This document shows, one piece after another, positions 33,412 to 42,416 of a stretch of DNA of 64,000 nucleotides (within the stretch, counting starts at the first letter, position 1; each line of letters opens with the position of its first letter). This DNA comes from Herbidospora yilanensis (GTDB lineage: Bacteria > Actinomycetota > Actinomycetes > Streptosporangiales > Streptosporangiaceae). The notes under the pieces are model-generated. The model ran no database searches. It was not told the origin of the DNA and saw nothing but the letters and a program-made list of their open reading frames with translations. The stretch covers positions 62,001 through 126,000 of the forward strand of contig NZ_BBXE01000026.1 in NCBI RefSeq assembly GCF_001570565.1, written 5' to 3'. Position numbers and translations under genes: made by a program.

Positions 33412-36400
33412 TCAGGACACCGTGAAGGAGTCCACGTCGAACAGCGAGCCCGCGCCTCCCGTGAAGACCAGGTAGAGCGGCCCGGAGGCCGATCCGGTCA
33501 GCGTCGTGGAGACCGTCACGTGGGTGTCCCAGCCGCCTGTCGGCGCCACCGCGACCGAGCCGAGCAGCGTGCCGGTCGGCGAGCCCGACCTGATCTGGAT
33601 GGTGCCGCCGGCCCCGGCCGACGACACCCGGGCGCTGAAGGCGCGCAGGCCCGAGGTGTTCACCCCCGAGTAGGCCGTCCAGTCGCCGTTGTCGATGTAG
33701 CCGACCGAGTATCCGCCCTGGGCGTTCGGGTGGTCGGCCTGCTGCACCCCGCTCATCGAGGTCCAGGCCTCACCCTGGACGGTCACCGGCTGCGGGCCAC
33801 CGCCGGTGGTCGACACGGTGATGGTGTCGACGTCGAGCAGGCTGCCCGCGCCGCCGGAGAAGACGAGGTGGAGCGGGCCTGAGCCGGTCCCGGTCAGCGT
33901 CGTCGTCACGGTCGTGAACGTGTCCCAGCTCCCGGTCGGCGCGACCGCCACCGACCCGAGCACGGTCCCGGTCGGCGATCCGGCCCTGATCGTGATCGTC
34001 CCGCCGGGGCCGCCCGAGGAGACCCGGGCGCTGAAGGTGCGCAGGCCCGCGGTGCTGACCTGCGAGTAGGCCGCCCAGTCGCCGTTGTCGATGTAGCCGG
34101 CGGTCTGGCCGCCGCTGGCGGCGGCGTGCCCGGCGGGCTGCACGCCCGACTGGGAGGTGTACGCCTCGCCCTCGACGGTCTGGCTGGTGCCGCCACCGGC
34201 CGTGAAGCTGATCGTGTACGTCTTCCCGGCGGTCGCGTTCCAGCTCAGCGTGTCACCGGTCCGGGTGGCGGCGACGGTCGCGCCGGTCTCGTCCTTGACC
34301 GAGTAAACGCCCGTGGCGGCGGCCGTGCGGACCTTGATCGGGTTGGTCCGGGCGGTCCGCAGGATGATCGTCTCGGCCGCGCCCGACTTCCACGTCGTGT
34401 CGACGGTGATGTCACCGCGCGCCTTGAGTCCCGTCACCGAGCCGTTGGCCCAGGTCGAGGGCAGGGCCGGCAACACGTGCACGGTGTCGTGCTGGCTCTG
34501 CACGAGCATCTCGGCGACGCCCGAGGTCGCGCCGAAGTTGCCGTCGATCTGGAACGGCGGGTGGGTGTCCCACAGGTTGTCGAGCGTGGACGACTTGAGC
34601 TGCTCCGACAGCAGCTTGTGGGCGCGGTCGCCGTCGAGGAGACGTGCCCAGAAGTTGATCTTCCAGGCCTTCGACCAGCCGGTGCCGCCGTCGCCGCGCG
34701 CGTTCAGCGAGACGCGGGCGGCGTTGGCCTCGGCCGTGCCCGGGAGGATCTGGTTGCCCGGATGCAGCGCGAACAGGTGGGAGACGTGGCGGTGGGTGTC
34801 GGTCTGGGAGTCCCAGTCGGTCTTCCACTCCTGGAGCTGGCCCCAGCGGCCGATGCGCAGGCCCGGGTCGAGCCGCGACAACGCGGTGGTCAGCTCGTTC
34901 TGGAGCGCGGTGTCGACGCCCAGGGTGCGGGCGGCGGCCAGGGCGTTGGTGAAGACCTCCCGCACGATCTGCTGCGACATCGACGCGCCGGCCGAGAAGT
35001 CGCCGTTCTCCGGGGAGTACGACGGCGAGACCACCAGGCGGTTGTCACGCGGGTCGACGTGCAGGAAGTCGAGCCAGAACTCGGCCGCGCCCTTGATCGC
35101 CGGGTAGGCGGTGGTGCGCAGGTAGTTCACGTCGCCGTTGAAACGGTAGCTGTCGTAGAGGTGCTGGGTCGTCCAGGCGGCGGCCTCGGGGAACCAGAAC
35201 GACTGCGGGTAGTTGTGCACGCCGGTGAAGCCGTAGGGGTTGGTCTCGTTGTTGACCACCCAGCCCCGGGCGCCGTACATGTTCTGGGCGGTGACCCGGC
35301 CGGGGGCGACCATCGAGTTCACGTAGCGGTCGTAGGGCCTGGTGGTCTCGCGGAGGTTGGTCTGCTCGGCCGGCCAGTAGTTCATCTGCAGGTTGATGTT
35401 GACGTGGTAGTCGGCGTCCCATGGCGGGTTCACCACGTTGTTCCACACGCCCTGCAGGTTGGCCGGCAGGATGTCGTTCTCCCGCGAGGAGGAGATGAGC
35501 AGGTAGCGGCCGTACGCGAAGAACATCGCCTCCAGCGCCCGGTCCTGCGTCGACGAACCGCCGGTGTAGCCGGCGCGCAGCGTGTTCGTCGGCACGGCCG
35601 GGTTGGTCTGGCCGATGTTCAGCTTCACCCGGTCGAACAGGTTCCTGTAGTCGGCCAGGTGGGCGGCCTTCAGCTCGTCCCAGCTCTTGGCCGCGGCCGT
35701 CGTCACCCGTGAGGTGACCCCGGCGGCCGGGTCGGCCCCCCGGTAGGTCGGGTAGACGTCGGAGTAGCCGGTGCCGGCCGACAGGACCAGCAGCACGCTG
35801 TTCGCGCCGGTGACGGTGACCCGGTCACCGGCGTCGGTGCGGGTGCCGCCCTGGTTGACGACCTGGACCTGGGCCTCGAACTTGAGCCCGTTGTTCGCCA
35901 GCGTGCCCTTGATGGTCAGCCGCCCGTTCGAGGCGGTGATCGTCTTGTCGTTGCGCGGCGAGGTGTGCCGCAGTGTGAACGACACCCGGCCGGTCTGGTT
36001 GGCCGAGATGCGGGCCACGATCACGTTGCCGGGGTTGCTGGCGAAGTACTCGCGGGTGTACTCGACGCCGCCCGCCGTGTAGCCCACGCGGGCGACGGCC
36101 TCGCGGAGGCTGAGCTCGCGGCGGTATTCGCCGGTGCTCGTGGGCGGGTTGGCGAAGTCGAGGAACAGGTCGCCGAAGGTCTGGTAGGAGCCGAAGTTCG
36201 TCTTGCCCTGGCCGAGAGCGTTGGCCACGGTCTGCGGAGTGATCCGGCCCTGCTGGTCGATCTGCGCCTGGATGCCGTCGACGGCCCCGGGGCGGGGGGA
36301 GGTCCAGTTGCCGTGGTTGTAGCCGCCCTGCGCGCCGGGGCCGCCGGTCCACAGCGTCTTCTCGTTGAACTGGATCTGCTCGGAGGCGACGCCGCCGAAC

Positions 36401-36594
36401 ACCTTGGCCCCCAGCGGGCCGTTGCCGATCGGGAGGGCCTGGGTCTCCCAGTTGGTGGCCGGGGAGTCGTACCAGAGGGTCAGGTCGTCGGTGGGCGGCA
36501 GGGCCAGCGCGGACGCCTGCGTCTGGGTGATCGCGGTCATACCGGCCACCATGGCGAACACCGCCAATCCGGCGATGCATAATCTTCGGCGCAC
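33412..36594 (-). CDS. Secreted GH95-family alpha-L-fucosidase (or galactosidase) with two CBM6-like domains
   Basis: This 1,060-residue exported enzyme has a signal peptide at its start (RRRLCIAGLAVFAMVAGMTA). GH95 enzymes cleave alpha-1,2-L-fucosides, and some act on alpha-L-galactosides, for instance on xyloglucan side chains. The family motifs are clear: LPIGNGPLGAKVFGG, NINLQMNYWPAEQTNL (catalytic Asn region), SPSYSPENGD (catalytic Glu) and FQIDGNFGATSG (catalytic Asp). Two CBM6-like domains form the C terminus, about residues 805-930 and 932-1060. They are near copies of each other, each with VGYIDNGDW- or AGYIDNGDW-type binding motifs and DVDxxTVS endings. Confidence 0.93.
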   Translation of the reverse strand: MRRRLCIAGLAVFAMVAGMTAITQTQASALALPPTDDLTLWYDSPATNWETQALPIGNGPLGAKVFGGVASEQIQFNEKTLWTGGPGAQGGYNHGNWTSPRPGAVDGIQAQIDQQGRITPQTVANALGQGKTNFGSYQTFGDLFLDFANPPTSTGEYRRELSLREAVARVGYTAGGVEYTREYFASNPGNVIVARISANQTGRVSFTLRHTSPRNDKTITASNGRLTIKGTLANNGLKFEAQVQVVNQGGTRTDAGDRVTVTGANSVLLVLSAGTGYSDVYPTYRGADPAAGVTSRVTTAAAKSWDELKAAHLADYRNLFDRVKLNIGQTNPAVPTNTLRAGYTGGSSTQDRALEAMFFAYGRYLLISSSRENDILPANLQGVWNNVVNPPWDADYHVNINLQMNYWPAEQTNLRETTRPYDRYVNSMVAPGRVTAQNMYGARGWVVNNETNPYGFTGVHNYPQSFWFPEAAAWTTQHLYDSYRFNGDVNYLRTTAYPAIKGAAEFWLDFLHVDPRDNRLVVSPSYSPENGDFSAGASMSQQIVREVFTNALAAARTLGVDTALQNELTTALSRLDPGLRIGRWGQLQEWKTDWDSQTDTHRHVSHLFALHPGNQILPGTAEANAARVSLNARGDGGTGWSKAWKINFWARLLDGDRAHKLLSEQLKSSTLDNLWDTHPPFQIDGNFGATSGVAEMLVQSQHDTVHVLPALPSTWANGSVTGLKARGDITVDTTWKSGAAETIILRTARTNPIKVRTAAATGVYSVKDETGATVAATRTGDTLSWNATAGKTYTISFTAGGGTSQTVEGEAYTSQSGVQPAGHAAASGGQTAGYIDNGDWAAYSQVSTAGLRTFSARVSSGGPGGTITIRAGSPTGTVLGSVAVAPTGSWDTFTTVTTTLTGTGSGPLHLVFSGGAGSLLDVDTITVSTTGGGPQPVTVQGEAWTSMSGVQQADHPNAQGGYSVGYIDNGDWTAYSGVNTSGLRAFSARVSSAGAGGTIQIRSGSPTGTLLGSVAVAPTGGWDTHVTVSTTLTGSASGPLYLVFTGGAGSLFDVDSFTVS
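33415..34182 (-). repeat. Tandem duplicated CBM6-like modules in the GH95 gene
   Basis: Two adjacent ~125-codon modules share long stretches at protein level (GEAxTSxSGVQ, YIDNGDW, RAGSPTGT/RSGSPTGT, GSVAVAPTG). The similarity indicates a fairly recent internal duplication. Confidence 0.75.
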
Positions 36595-36748
36595 GGGGTC
36601 CTCCGGTCAGGTGAGGGGGGTCAAGTCAAGGAAATAGCATCGAAACAACCTCGAAACAAGGCTTGGCATCCGATGTTTCCTCGACTATCAGGCGATTCCT
36701 GACCGGTTGATCCCGTCATTGCTCTTCACAGATCGGATGTATTTCGAG

Positions 36749-37807
36749 TTATCTGAACGGGATGCCCGACTTCGCCCCGAAGACGGTGCCCCGCGTAACC
36801 TGCTCCTTGAGCACGGCCCCGGCGCGTCCGGCCAGGTAGGCCCTGCGGGGGGAGTCGTCGAAGTGGGTGAATTGGGCCACCGCGTCCGCCCGGCCGAGGC
36901 TGACGCAGAGGGCGACGAACCGCACGACGTGCGGGGTCAGCTCGCGGCCCTGGATCGTCCGTGCCACGTTGAGGGCCGCCGTGGCGCCCTGGGGCTCCGA
37001 GGCCTGGCAGGACATCCGCGCCCCCGGCACGGACGCGCAATCGCCGGCGGCGAAGATGCGCGGGTCGTCGACGCTGCGCAGGAACTCGTCGACGACGAGG
37101 CGGCCCTCCTCGTCGACGGTCAAGCCGCTGCGCGCGGCGAGGTCGGGGACGCCCGAGACGATGCCCCACAGGGTGAGGTCGGTGGCGAGAGCCGTACCGG
37201 ACCGGAGCACGACCTGCCCGTCGGCCACCGCCGTGACGCCGTCTTCGACGACCTCCACCCCGATCCGGTCGAGCCCGGCGCGCACCCGGCGCCGCGCCCC
37301 TTCGGCGAAGCCGCCGGCGACGGCCGTGCCCACGAGTCGGACCCGCAGATCAGGGCGGGCGGCGGCGATCTCGGCCGCCGTCTCGATGCCCGTCGGGCCG
37401 CCGCCGATCACCGTGACGACCGCCCCGGGGTCCAGCGTGGCGAGCGCGGCGCGCGCCTGTTCCGCGCCCTCCCAGGTGGCCGCCGGGATGGTGCCCGGCA
37501 TGGGCTGGGCCGTGCTGCCGACGGCCAGCACCGCGAGGTCGAAGGAGAGCGAGGCGCCGTCGTCGAGCGTGACGAGCCCGTCACCGATCTTCTCGACCGT
37601 CCCGATCCTGGTCGTGATCCCGGCGCGCAGCATCGATGTGAGCGGGGCCTGCGCCGGGGAGGTGCCCGACACCCGCTGGTGCAGGCGCACCCGCTCGACG
37701 AAGTGGCCGCGCGGGTTGACCACTGTGATGTCGGCCTTGGTCTTCCTGGCCAGGATGTTCGCCGCGTAGGTGCCCGCGTATCCGGCTCCGATCACCACGA
37801 TCTGCAT
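36749..37807 (-). CDS. FAD-dependent pyridine nucleotide oxidoreductase (NDH-2-like)
   Basis: This 352-residue flavoprotein has an N-terminal FAD fold (VVIGAGYAGTYAANIL), a central NAD(P) fold (VVTVIGGGPTGIETAAEI) and the FAD-ribityl motif IFAAGDCAS. ATG 37807 follows AAGGAG. It is divergent from an ECF41-type sigma factor gene. ECF41 loci characteristically control a neighbouring carboxymuconolactone decarboxylase, oxidoreductase or epimerase gene, and an ECF41-like promoter points at this gene. Electron acceptor and physiological role are unknown. Confidence 0.9.
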   Translation of the reverse strand: MQIVVIGAGYAGTYAANILARKTKADITVVNPRGHFVERVRLHQRVSGTSPAQAPLTSMLRAGITTRIGTVEKIGDGLVTLDDGASLSFDLAVLAVGSTAQPMPGTIPAATWEGAEQARAALATLDPGAVVTVIGGGPTGIETAAEIAAARPDLRVRLVGTAVAGGFAEGARRRVRAGLDRIGVEVVEDGVTAVADGQVVLRSGTALATDLTLWGIVSGVPDLAARSGLTVDEEGRLVVDEFLRSVDDPRIFAAGDCASVPGARMSCQASEPQGATAALNVARTIQGRELTPHVVRFVALCVSLGRADAVAQFTHFDDSPRRAYLAGRAGAVLKEQVTRGTVFGAKSGIPFR

Positions 37808-37841
37808 TGCCGTCTCCTTGTCTCGACTGCCTCGGACAGGA

Positions 37842-37895
37842 GATGCTCGGCGCGACTTCTTTGTGACATGTCACGAAACGACCGGTTCCGGCATC
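37842..37895. promoter_or_regulatory. Symmetric divergent ECF41-type promoters sharing a palindromic -35
   Basis: The palindrome GTGACATGTCAC (37863-37874) gives TGTCAC on both strands. Each is followed at N16 by CATC: plus strand 37892-37895, and minus strand 37845 down to 37842. The ECF41 consensus is TGTCACA-N16-CGTC. The arrangement would drive the sigma gene and the oxidoreductase gene from one shared element. Confidence 0.65.
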
Positions 37896-37903
37896 TGATG
37901 GAT

Positions 37904-38788
37904 ATGACCGATCCCGCGACGGAGACCTTCGTCGCCCACCGCACCCTGCTCTTCACCGTCGCCTACGAGCTGCTGGGCTCGGCCGCCGACGCCGAGGACG
38001 TCGTCCAGGAGACGTGGCTGAAGTGGACCGGCGTGGACCTCTCGGCGGTCCGCGACCAGCGCGCCTACCTGGTCACCATCGCCACCCGGCAGGCGCTCGG
38101 GCGGCTGCGTGTCCTGGGCCGCCGCAAGGAGACCTATTTCGGCCCGTGGTTGCCCGAGCCCCTGCTGACCACGCCCGACGTCGCCGAGGACGTCGAACTG
38201 GCCGACAACCTGTCGACGGCGATGTTGCTGGTCCTGGAGACCCTCACCCCGACCGAGCGGGCCGTCTTCGTGCTCCGCGAGGTCTTCGACTTCGAGTACG
38301 CCGAGGTCGCCGAGGCCGTCGGCAAGACCCAGGCGGCGGTCCGGCAGATCGCCCACCGCGCCCGCGCCCACGTGGCCGCCCGCCGCCCCCGGGCCGCCAC
38401 CAACCGGCAGCAGACCAGAGACGCGATGGCCGCCTTCCAGCACGCGATCGAGACCGGGAACCCGCAGGCCCTGCTCGACCTGCTGGCCCCCGACGTGGTG
38501 CTGCTGGCCGACGGCGGCGGCAACGTCCAGGCCATGCACCGGCCTCTCGTGGGCGCGGACCGGATGGTGCGCTTCTACGCGGGCGTCCTCCGCTCCTACG
38601 GCACGATGATGACGCTGGAGCCGACCGAGGCCAACGGCTGGCCGGCCTTCCTCGCCTACCTCGGCGACGTCCTCGACGGACTCATGACCATGCGCGTCGA
38701 GGACGGCCTGATCACCGAGGTCTACTACGTCAGGAACCCGGAGAAGTTGTGCCGCCTGACCGAGGAGACGCCGCTGAGCACGCGGTGA
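37904..38788 (+). CDS. ECF41-type (SigJ-like) sigma factor with SnoaL-like C-terminal domain
   Basis: This sigma factor has about 294 residues. Sigma region 2 reads LFTVAYELLGSAADAEDVVQETWLKW and region 4 reads LTPTERAVFVLREVFDFEYAEVAEAVGKT. The linker carries PWLPEPL and the C-terminal extension carries DGGGN, NGWPA and YYVRNPEKL. These match motifs reported for ECF41 proteins, in which this domain, rather than an anti-sigma factor, controls activity. ATG 37904 fits because a -10-like CATC ends nine bases upstream, predicting an almost leaderless mRNA. ATG 37868 would lie inside the -35 palindrome. Its 3' end overlaps the convergent glycosyltransferase by 59 bases. Confidence 0.9.
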   Translation: MTDPATETFVAHRTLLFTVAYELLGSAADAEDVVQETWLKWTGVDLSAVRDQRAYLVTIATRQALGRLRVLGRRKETYFGPWLPEPLLTTPDVAEDVELADNLSTAMLLVLETLTPTERAVFVLREVFDFEYAEVAEAVGKTQAAVRQIAHRARAHVAARRPRAATNRQQTRDAMAAFQHAIETGNPQALLDLLAPDVVLLADGGGNVQAMHRPLVGADRMVRFYAGVLRSYGTMMTLEPTEANGWPAFLAYLGDVLDGLMTMRVEDGLITEVYYVRNPEKLCRLTEETPLSTR

Positions 38789-39992
38789 GCAGTTCCTCCC
38801 ACTGGGGGCCGATCGCGGCCATGTCGTACTCCTTGGCCGTGACCAGGCCGTTCTCGGCCAGGTGGGTGCGCAGATCGGGGTCGACGATGAGGCGGCCGAT
38901 GGCGTCGGCCATGGCGTGGATCTTGCCGGCCGGGACGAGCAGGCCGTTGTGGCCGTCGGTGATGATCTCGGCCGGGCCCGTCGGGCAGTCGTAGGCGACG
39001 ACCGGCACGCCCACGCTCATGGCCTCCAGGATGGTCATCGGCATGCCCTCGCGGCGGCTGCTGAGCACGTTGATCGACGCCTCGGCCAGCACCGCGGCCA
39101 CATCGGTGGCCGGGCCCATGAGGCGCACGCAGCCGGTCAGCTCCTTCTTCTCGATCGACGCCTGGAGCTTGTCGTGGCGGGGGCCCGAGCCGTAGATGCG
39201 CAACTCCCACTCGGGGTGGGCGCGGTGGACGTGGGCCCAGGCGCGGATCAGCAGGTCGTAGCCCTTGACGTGGGCGAGCCGCCCGATCGCCACCACGACC
39301 GGCGCGGTGCGCCGCGCCGTCACGCCGGTCAGCTTGGGGACCGCGTTGGGGATCCGGACCAGGTGGGCCGGGCGCTTCCTCAGGGCCTTCCGGTACGACC
39401 GCAGGTCGGTCTCGGTGAGCGTGGCCACGGCGGTCAGGCGGCCGTAGCGGCGGACGATCTGCTTCGTGGTCTCCTCGCCGTGCGAGGGGAGGTTCGCGTG
39501 CTCCTGGCCGATGGTGATCACCTCGGGTCCGGCGAACCGGGCGATCAGCAGGTTGAGGGCCGGGCGGGTGCCGATGAGGACGCCGCCGCGGCGGCCGCGG
39601 ATGTAGCGGGCCAGGGCGAGGTCGGTCTTCAGGGTGAACCAGTGGGCGGCGGCCTCGTCGGGCGGCGTCAGGCGGCTGCGGAAGCGGTTGAGCAACCCTT
39701 TTCTGCCGTTCACGCGATCGTCCAGATAGGTGATCCGCACGCCGGGTGGCGGTTCGAAGAAGAAATCGGGCAGTTCGCGTACGACGCTGACGATCTCGAC
39801 GTCATGGCGTTCGGCCAGGTGGGCGGCCAGGTTGAAGACCGTTCTGATGGTGCCGCCCAAACCGTAGGCGTGGAGCAGGAGAATGCGGATCTCGCGAGTG
39901 TCGGGTGGTGGCGCCTTTCTGGCCCGCCGATGGTCGCGTTTCTCCAGCAATCGGATGACGAATCGTCGTAAAGCTCCCGAAATAGGCAACAT
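38730..39992 (-). CDS. Family 4 glycosyltransferase (GT-B)
   Basis: This 420-residue cytosolic glycosyltransferase probably acts on a surface polysaccharide or glycolipid. The N-terminal half has LLLHAYGLGGTIRTVFNLAAHL, with the GT-B glycine loop. The C-terminal half has VVAIGRLAHVKGYDLLIRAW (phosphate-binding Arg and Lys) and SSRREGMPMTILEAMSVGVPVVA (the E-x7-E motif). There is no signal peptide; basic N-terminal residues may associate with the membrane. Acceptor and sugar are unknown. A perfect Crp-type palindrome lies 64 bases upstream of ATG 39992. Confidence 0.92.
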   Translation of the reverse strand: MLPISGALRRFVIRLLEKRDHRRARKAPPPDTREIRILLLHAYGLGGTIRTVFNLAAHLAERHDVEIVSVVRELPDFFFEPPPGVRITYLDDRVNGRKGLLNRFRSRLTPPDEAAAHWFTLKTDLALARYIRGRRGGVLIGTRPALNLLIARFAGPEVITIGQEHANLPSHGEETTKQIVRRYGRLTAVATLTETDLRSYRKALRKRPAHLVRIPNAVPKLTGVTARRTAPVVVAIGRLAHVKGYDLLIRAWAHVHRAHPEWELRIYGSGPRHDKLQASIEKKELTGCVRLMGPATDVAAVLAEASINVLSSRREGMPMTILEAMSVGVPVVAYDCPTGPAEIITDGHNGLLVPAGKIHAMADAIGRLIVDPDLRTHLAENGLVTAKEYDMAAIGPQWEELLTACSAASPRSGGTTSPGS

Positions 39993-40055
39993 TTTCCCCC
40001 TTTGAAATGTGTGCTTTCCCCGGTATTAAGACGCAGTGAACACACAATTCGCTTA

Positions 40056-40071
40056 TGTGATCTAGATCACA
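40056..40071. promoter_or_regulatory. Perfect Crp/GlxR-type site TGTGATCTAGATCACA
   Basis: This 16-bp perfect palindrome is the ideal TGTGA-N6-TCACA consensus with a central TA. It overlaps the stop codon of the flavoprotein gene and sits upstream of the glycosyltransferase on the same strand, where a cAMP-dependent Crp/GlxR regulator could act. Confidence 0.75.
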
Positions 40072-41363
40072 CTTGGCCACCGCGCGATCGCGTCGATGAC
40101 GTGGGGGGCGAGCGTGGCGGCCTGGCCGCGGATCTCGGGGACGGCCGTGGTCTCGTAGCGGCTGCCCCTCAGCACCGGGCCGAGGGTGACGAGCCGGTCG
40201 TCGGCGCGGCCGGTGGCGTCGACGAGGCGTCCGCGCGCGTCGGCCTCCACGCCGAGCCCGAGCCGGTCGGCCCGCACCAGGCCGTCGCCCATGAGGCGGG
40301 TCAGCAGCGGGTCGCGGGCGCAGACCGAGCCCGGCCCGGTCGCGTTGACCACCCAGGAGACGGGCAGGTCGTGGTCTTCCAGGTGCACCGTCACCCCATC
40401 GGCGCGGGGCGTGACCCCCTCGACACAGCCGCTCAGCAGTCTCAGCCGGCCCGACGACCGCAGGTCCTCGATCCTCGCGGCGGTGACCGGCGGGATCCGG
40501 TGCCGGTGGATCTCCCAGTAGCGTGCGGCCAGCGCCAGGAACCGGCGCTGCTCCTCCAGCGGGAGCCGGGACCACAACTCCGGCACCCGGGGCCGCAGCC
40601 CGTCGACCACCCCCCGCCAGTCGTCGCGCGCCGCCGCCTCGCGCACCGCCCGGACGAGCTCCCGCAGGGTCAGCGGCCCGTCGGGCAGCGTGACCGGGCG
40701 GGGCGTCACCGGGCCCTCGACGTGCACGCGGGGCAGCAGGCCGTGCCGCGACACCGCGTAAACCGTGCGGCCGGGCACGCGGCTGAGCGTGACGGCCATG
40801 TCGACCATGGTCAGGCCGGTCCCCACGACGAGCACGTCACCGTCGGCGACCCGGTCGAGCGCGCCCACCGCCCAGGGGTCGTTGGTACATCGTTCCCCCG
40901 GCAGCCGCAGCCCCGGGGCCGCGTTCCCGGTGGCCAGCACGATGGCGTCGGCGTCGAAGCGCCTCCCGTCGGCGAGGCTCACCCGGTAGGGCCGCCGCGA
41001 GACCGTCGCGACCTCGCCGGTGACCCGCTCGACGGTGCGGGCGGGCCCGTCCTGGGCACGCTCCAGAACGTCGCGCAGGTAGTGGCCATAGGTCTGCCGG
41101 GGCAGGAAGGCGCATTCCGGCGCCCTGGCCCAGCGCACGAAGTCGTCGGGGTCGTGCTGGAGGGCGCTCATCTTCGCCGCGGCGGCGTTGAGGAGGTGCG
41201 CGGGATCGGTGGTGGAGTAGGCCTGACCGAGGCCGTGCCGGGCGTACCGGTCGATCAGCACGACCCGCAGGGGGAGCCGGCGGGCGCGCGCGTTGTGCAG
41301 CAGGTGAACGGCGGCCAGGGTGCCACTGGCCCCACCGCCCACGACCACGATGACGGGAGTCAT
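40062..41363 (-). CDS. FAD/NAD(P)-binding protein (FAD_NAD_binding family)
   Basis: This 433-residue flavoprotein has the FAD fold VVVGGGASGTLAAVHLL, then GLGQAYSTTDPAHLLNAAAAKMSAL, typical of the pfam13454-type family. A second nucleotide motif follows (DVLVVGTGLTMVDMAVTLS), with NATGPGS near the C terminus. The natural substrate is unknown. ATG 41363 follows TGGAGG. The gene lies 27 bases downstream of the luciferase-like oxidoreductase on the same strand, so both may belong to one redox operon with the MMPL gene. Confidence 0.88.
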   Translation of the reverse strand: MTPVIVVVGGGASGTLAAVHLLHNARARRLPLRVVLIDRYARHGLGQAYSTTDPAHLLNAAAAKMSALQHDPDDFVRWARAPECAFLPRQTYGHYLRDVLERAQDGPARTVERVTGEVATVSRRPYRVSLADGRRFDADAIVLATGNAAPGLRLPGERCTNDPWAVGALDRVADGDVLVVGTGLTMVDMAVTLSRVPGRTVYAVSRHGLLPRVHVEGPVTPRPVTLPDGPLTLRELVRAVREAAARDDWRGVVDGLRPRVPELWSRLPLEEQRRFLALAARYWEIHRHRIPPVTAARIEDLRSSGRLRLLSGCVEGVTPRADGVTVHLEDHDLPVSWVVNATGPGSVCARDPLLTRLMGDGLVRADRLGLGVEADARGRLVDATGRADDRLVTLGPVLRGSRYETTAVPEIRGQAATLAPHVIDAIARWPSVI

Positions 41364-41373
41364 GCCTCCAGGA

Positions 41374-41389
41374 TAGGCAACTTTACCTA
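41374..41389. promoter_or_regulatory. Imperfect palindrome, iron-box-like
   Basis: TAGGCAACTTTACCTA is palindromic at 12 of 16 positions and faintly resembles DtxR/IdeR sites (TTAGGTTAG...). It lies just upstream of the FAD-binding protein start. Support is weak. Confidence 0.2.
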
Positions 41390-41390
41390 C

Positions 41391-42416
41391 CTAATTTATA
41401 GGCAATCTCAGGCGCGGCAGGAGCTCCCGGCCGAGCCTGGCCACGTTCTCCAGCGTCCTGCGGTGCTCGCCCGCGCCTTCCACCAGGAGGATCACCCGGT
41501 TCAGGCCGGTCTTGCGCAGCGTCTCGCGCATGACCCGCGCGCAGTGCTCCGGCGAGCCGACCGGGTGGATGCGGCAGAGCAGGTCGACGTAGGCGTCGAC
41601 GTCCCGGGCGGGGCGCGGGCGGTCGTCGACCGGGACGTAACCGGCCAGGCCGGGGCGGAGCCATCGCGGCATGGCCTGCTTCAGTTCGGCCACGGCCTGG
41701 TCGGTCGTGTCGGCCACGAAGCCGACGGCCGCCCCGATGTGGTCGGCCGATGCCGCCCCGCTCGCGTAGCGGGCGAGCGTGGCGGCCTTCTCGTCGTCGC
41801 CGACGTGCATGCCCAGCAACATCGGCAGGCCGCGCGCGGCGGCCAGGTCGGCGGTCTCGTCCGACGTGCAGGCGACGACCGGGCACAGGCCGGGTGGCGA
41901 GGGCGTCATCGGCACCTCGCGGAAGCGGAAGAACTCCCCGTCGGCCGAGACGCTCTCCCGGGTCAGCGCCGCGCGCAGCAGGTCGAGGGACTCGGCGAAG
42001 CCCCGCTCGAAGCGGGGCAGGCCGGTGCCGAAGACCTCCAGGTCGACCCACGGGCCGCCGCGCCCCACGCCGAGTTCGAACCGGCCGCCCGACGCGTGGT
42101 GCAGGATCGCGGCCTCCTCGGCGAGGGCGACCGGATGGCGGGTGGACAACACGCTCACCGCCGTCCCGACGCGGATCCGCGACGTGCGGCCCAGGGCCAC
42201 CCCCGCCAGCGTGACGGCCGAGGGGATCACCCCGTAGGACATGAAGTGGTGTTCGGCGAGCCAGGCGTCGTCGAAGCCGGCCCGCTCGGCGGCGACGACG
42301 GTCTCGACGGTGTTCCGCAGCACCTCGCCGGAGGTCTGGCCGGGGAACAACGCGCCGACCAGGAAGATCCCGATGCGGATCAGCGGCGTCTCCTTGTCAG
42401 TAGTCGCGGCGCCCAC
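41391..42416 (-). CDS. Luciferase-like (LLM) flavin-dependent oxidoreductase
   Basis: This TIM-barrel monooxygenase family uses reduced FMN or F420. The 341-residue protein shows IGIFLVGALFPGQTSGEVL at the start, AWLAEHHFMSYG (typical of the group), IRVGTAVSVLSTRHPVALAEEAA, and FELGVGRGGPWVDLEVFG. GTG 42416 overlaps the MMPL gene's end by 37 bases. An alternative start around CTG 42383, with AAGGAG before it, would remove the first 11 residues. The substrate is unknown. Proximity to the MMPL exporter and its TetR gene suggests co-expression. Confidence 0.88.
   Translation of the reverse strand: MGAATTDKETPLIRIGIFLVGALFPGQTSGEVLRNTVETVVAAERAGFDDAWLAEHHFMSYGVIPSAVTLAGVALGRTSRIRVGTAVSVLSTRHPVALAEEAAILHHASGGRFELGVGRGGPWVDLEVFGTGLPRFERGFAESLDLLRAALTRESVSADGEFFRFREVPMTPSPPGLCPVVACTSDETADLAAARGLPMLLGMHVGDDEKAATLARYASGAASADHIGAAVGFVADTTDQAVAELKQAMPRWLRPGLAGYVPVDDRPRPARDVDAYVDLLCRIHPVGSPEHCARVMRETLRKTGLNRVILLVEGAGEHRRTLENVARLGRELLPRLRLPIN

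Noticed and set aside
36640-36659. Direct repeat TCGAAACAA twice upstream of the GH95 gene
   Set aside because: It is short, without symmetry or a second occurrence at another gene. I could not support an operator.
37863-37874. GTGACATGTCAC as a Crp site
   Set aside because: The spacing between TGTGA and TCAC is four rather than six bases, and the ECF41 promoter reading explains both strands.
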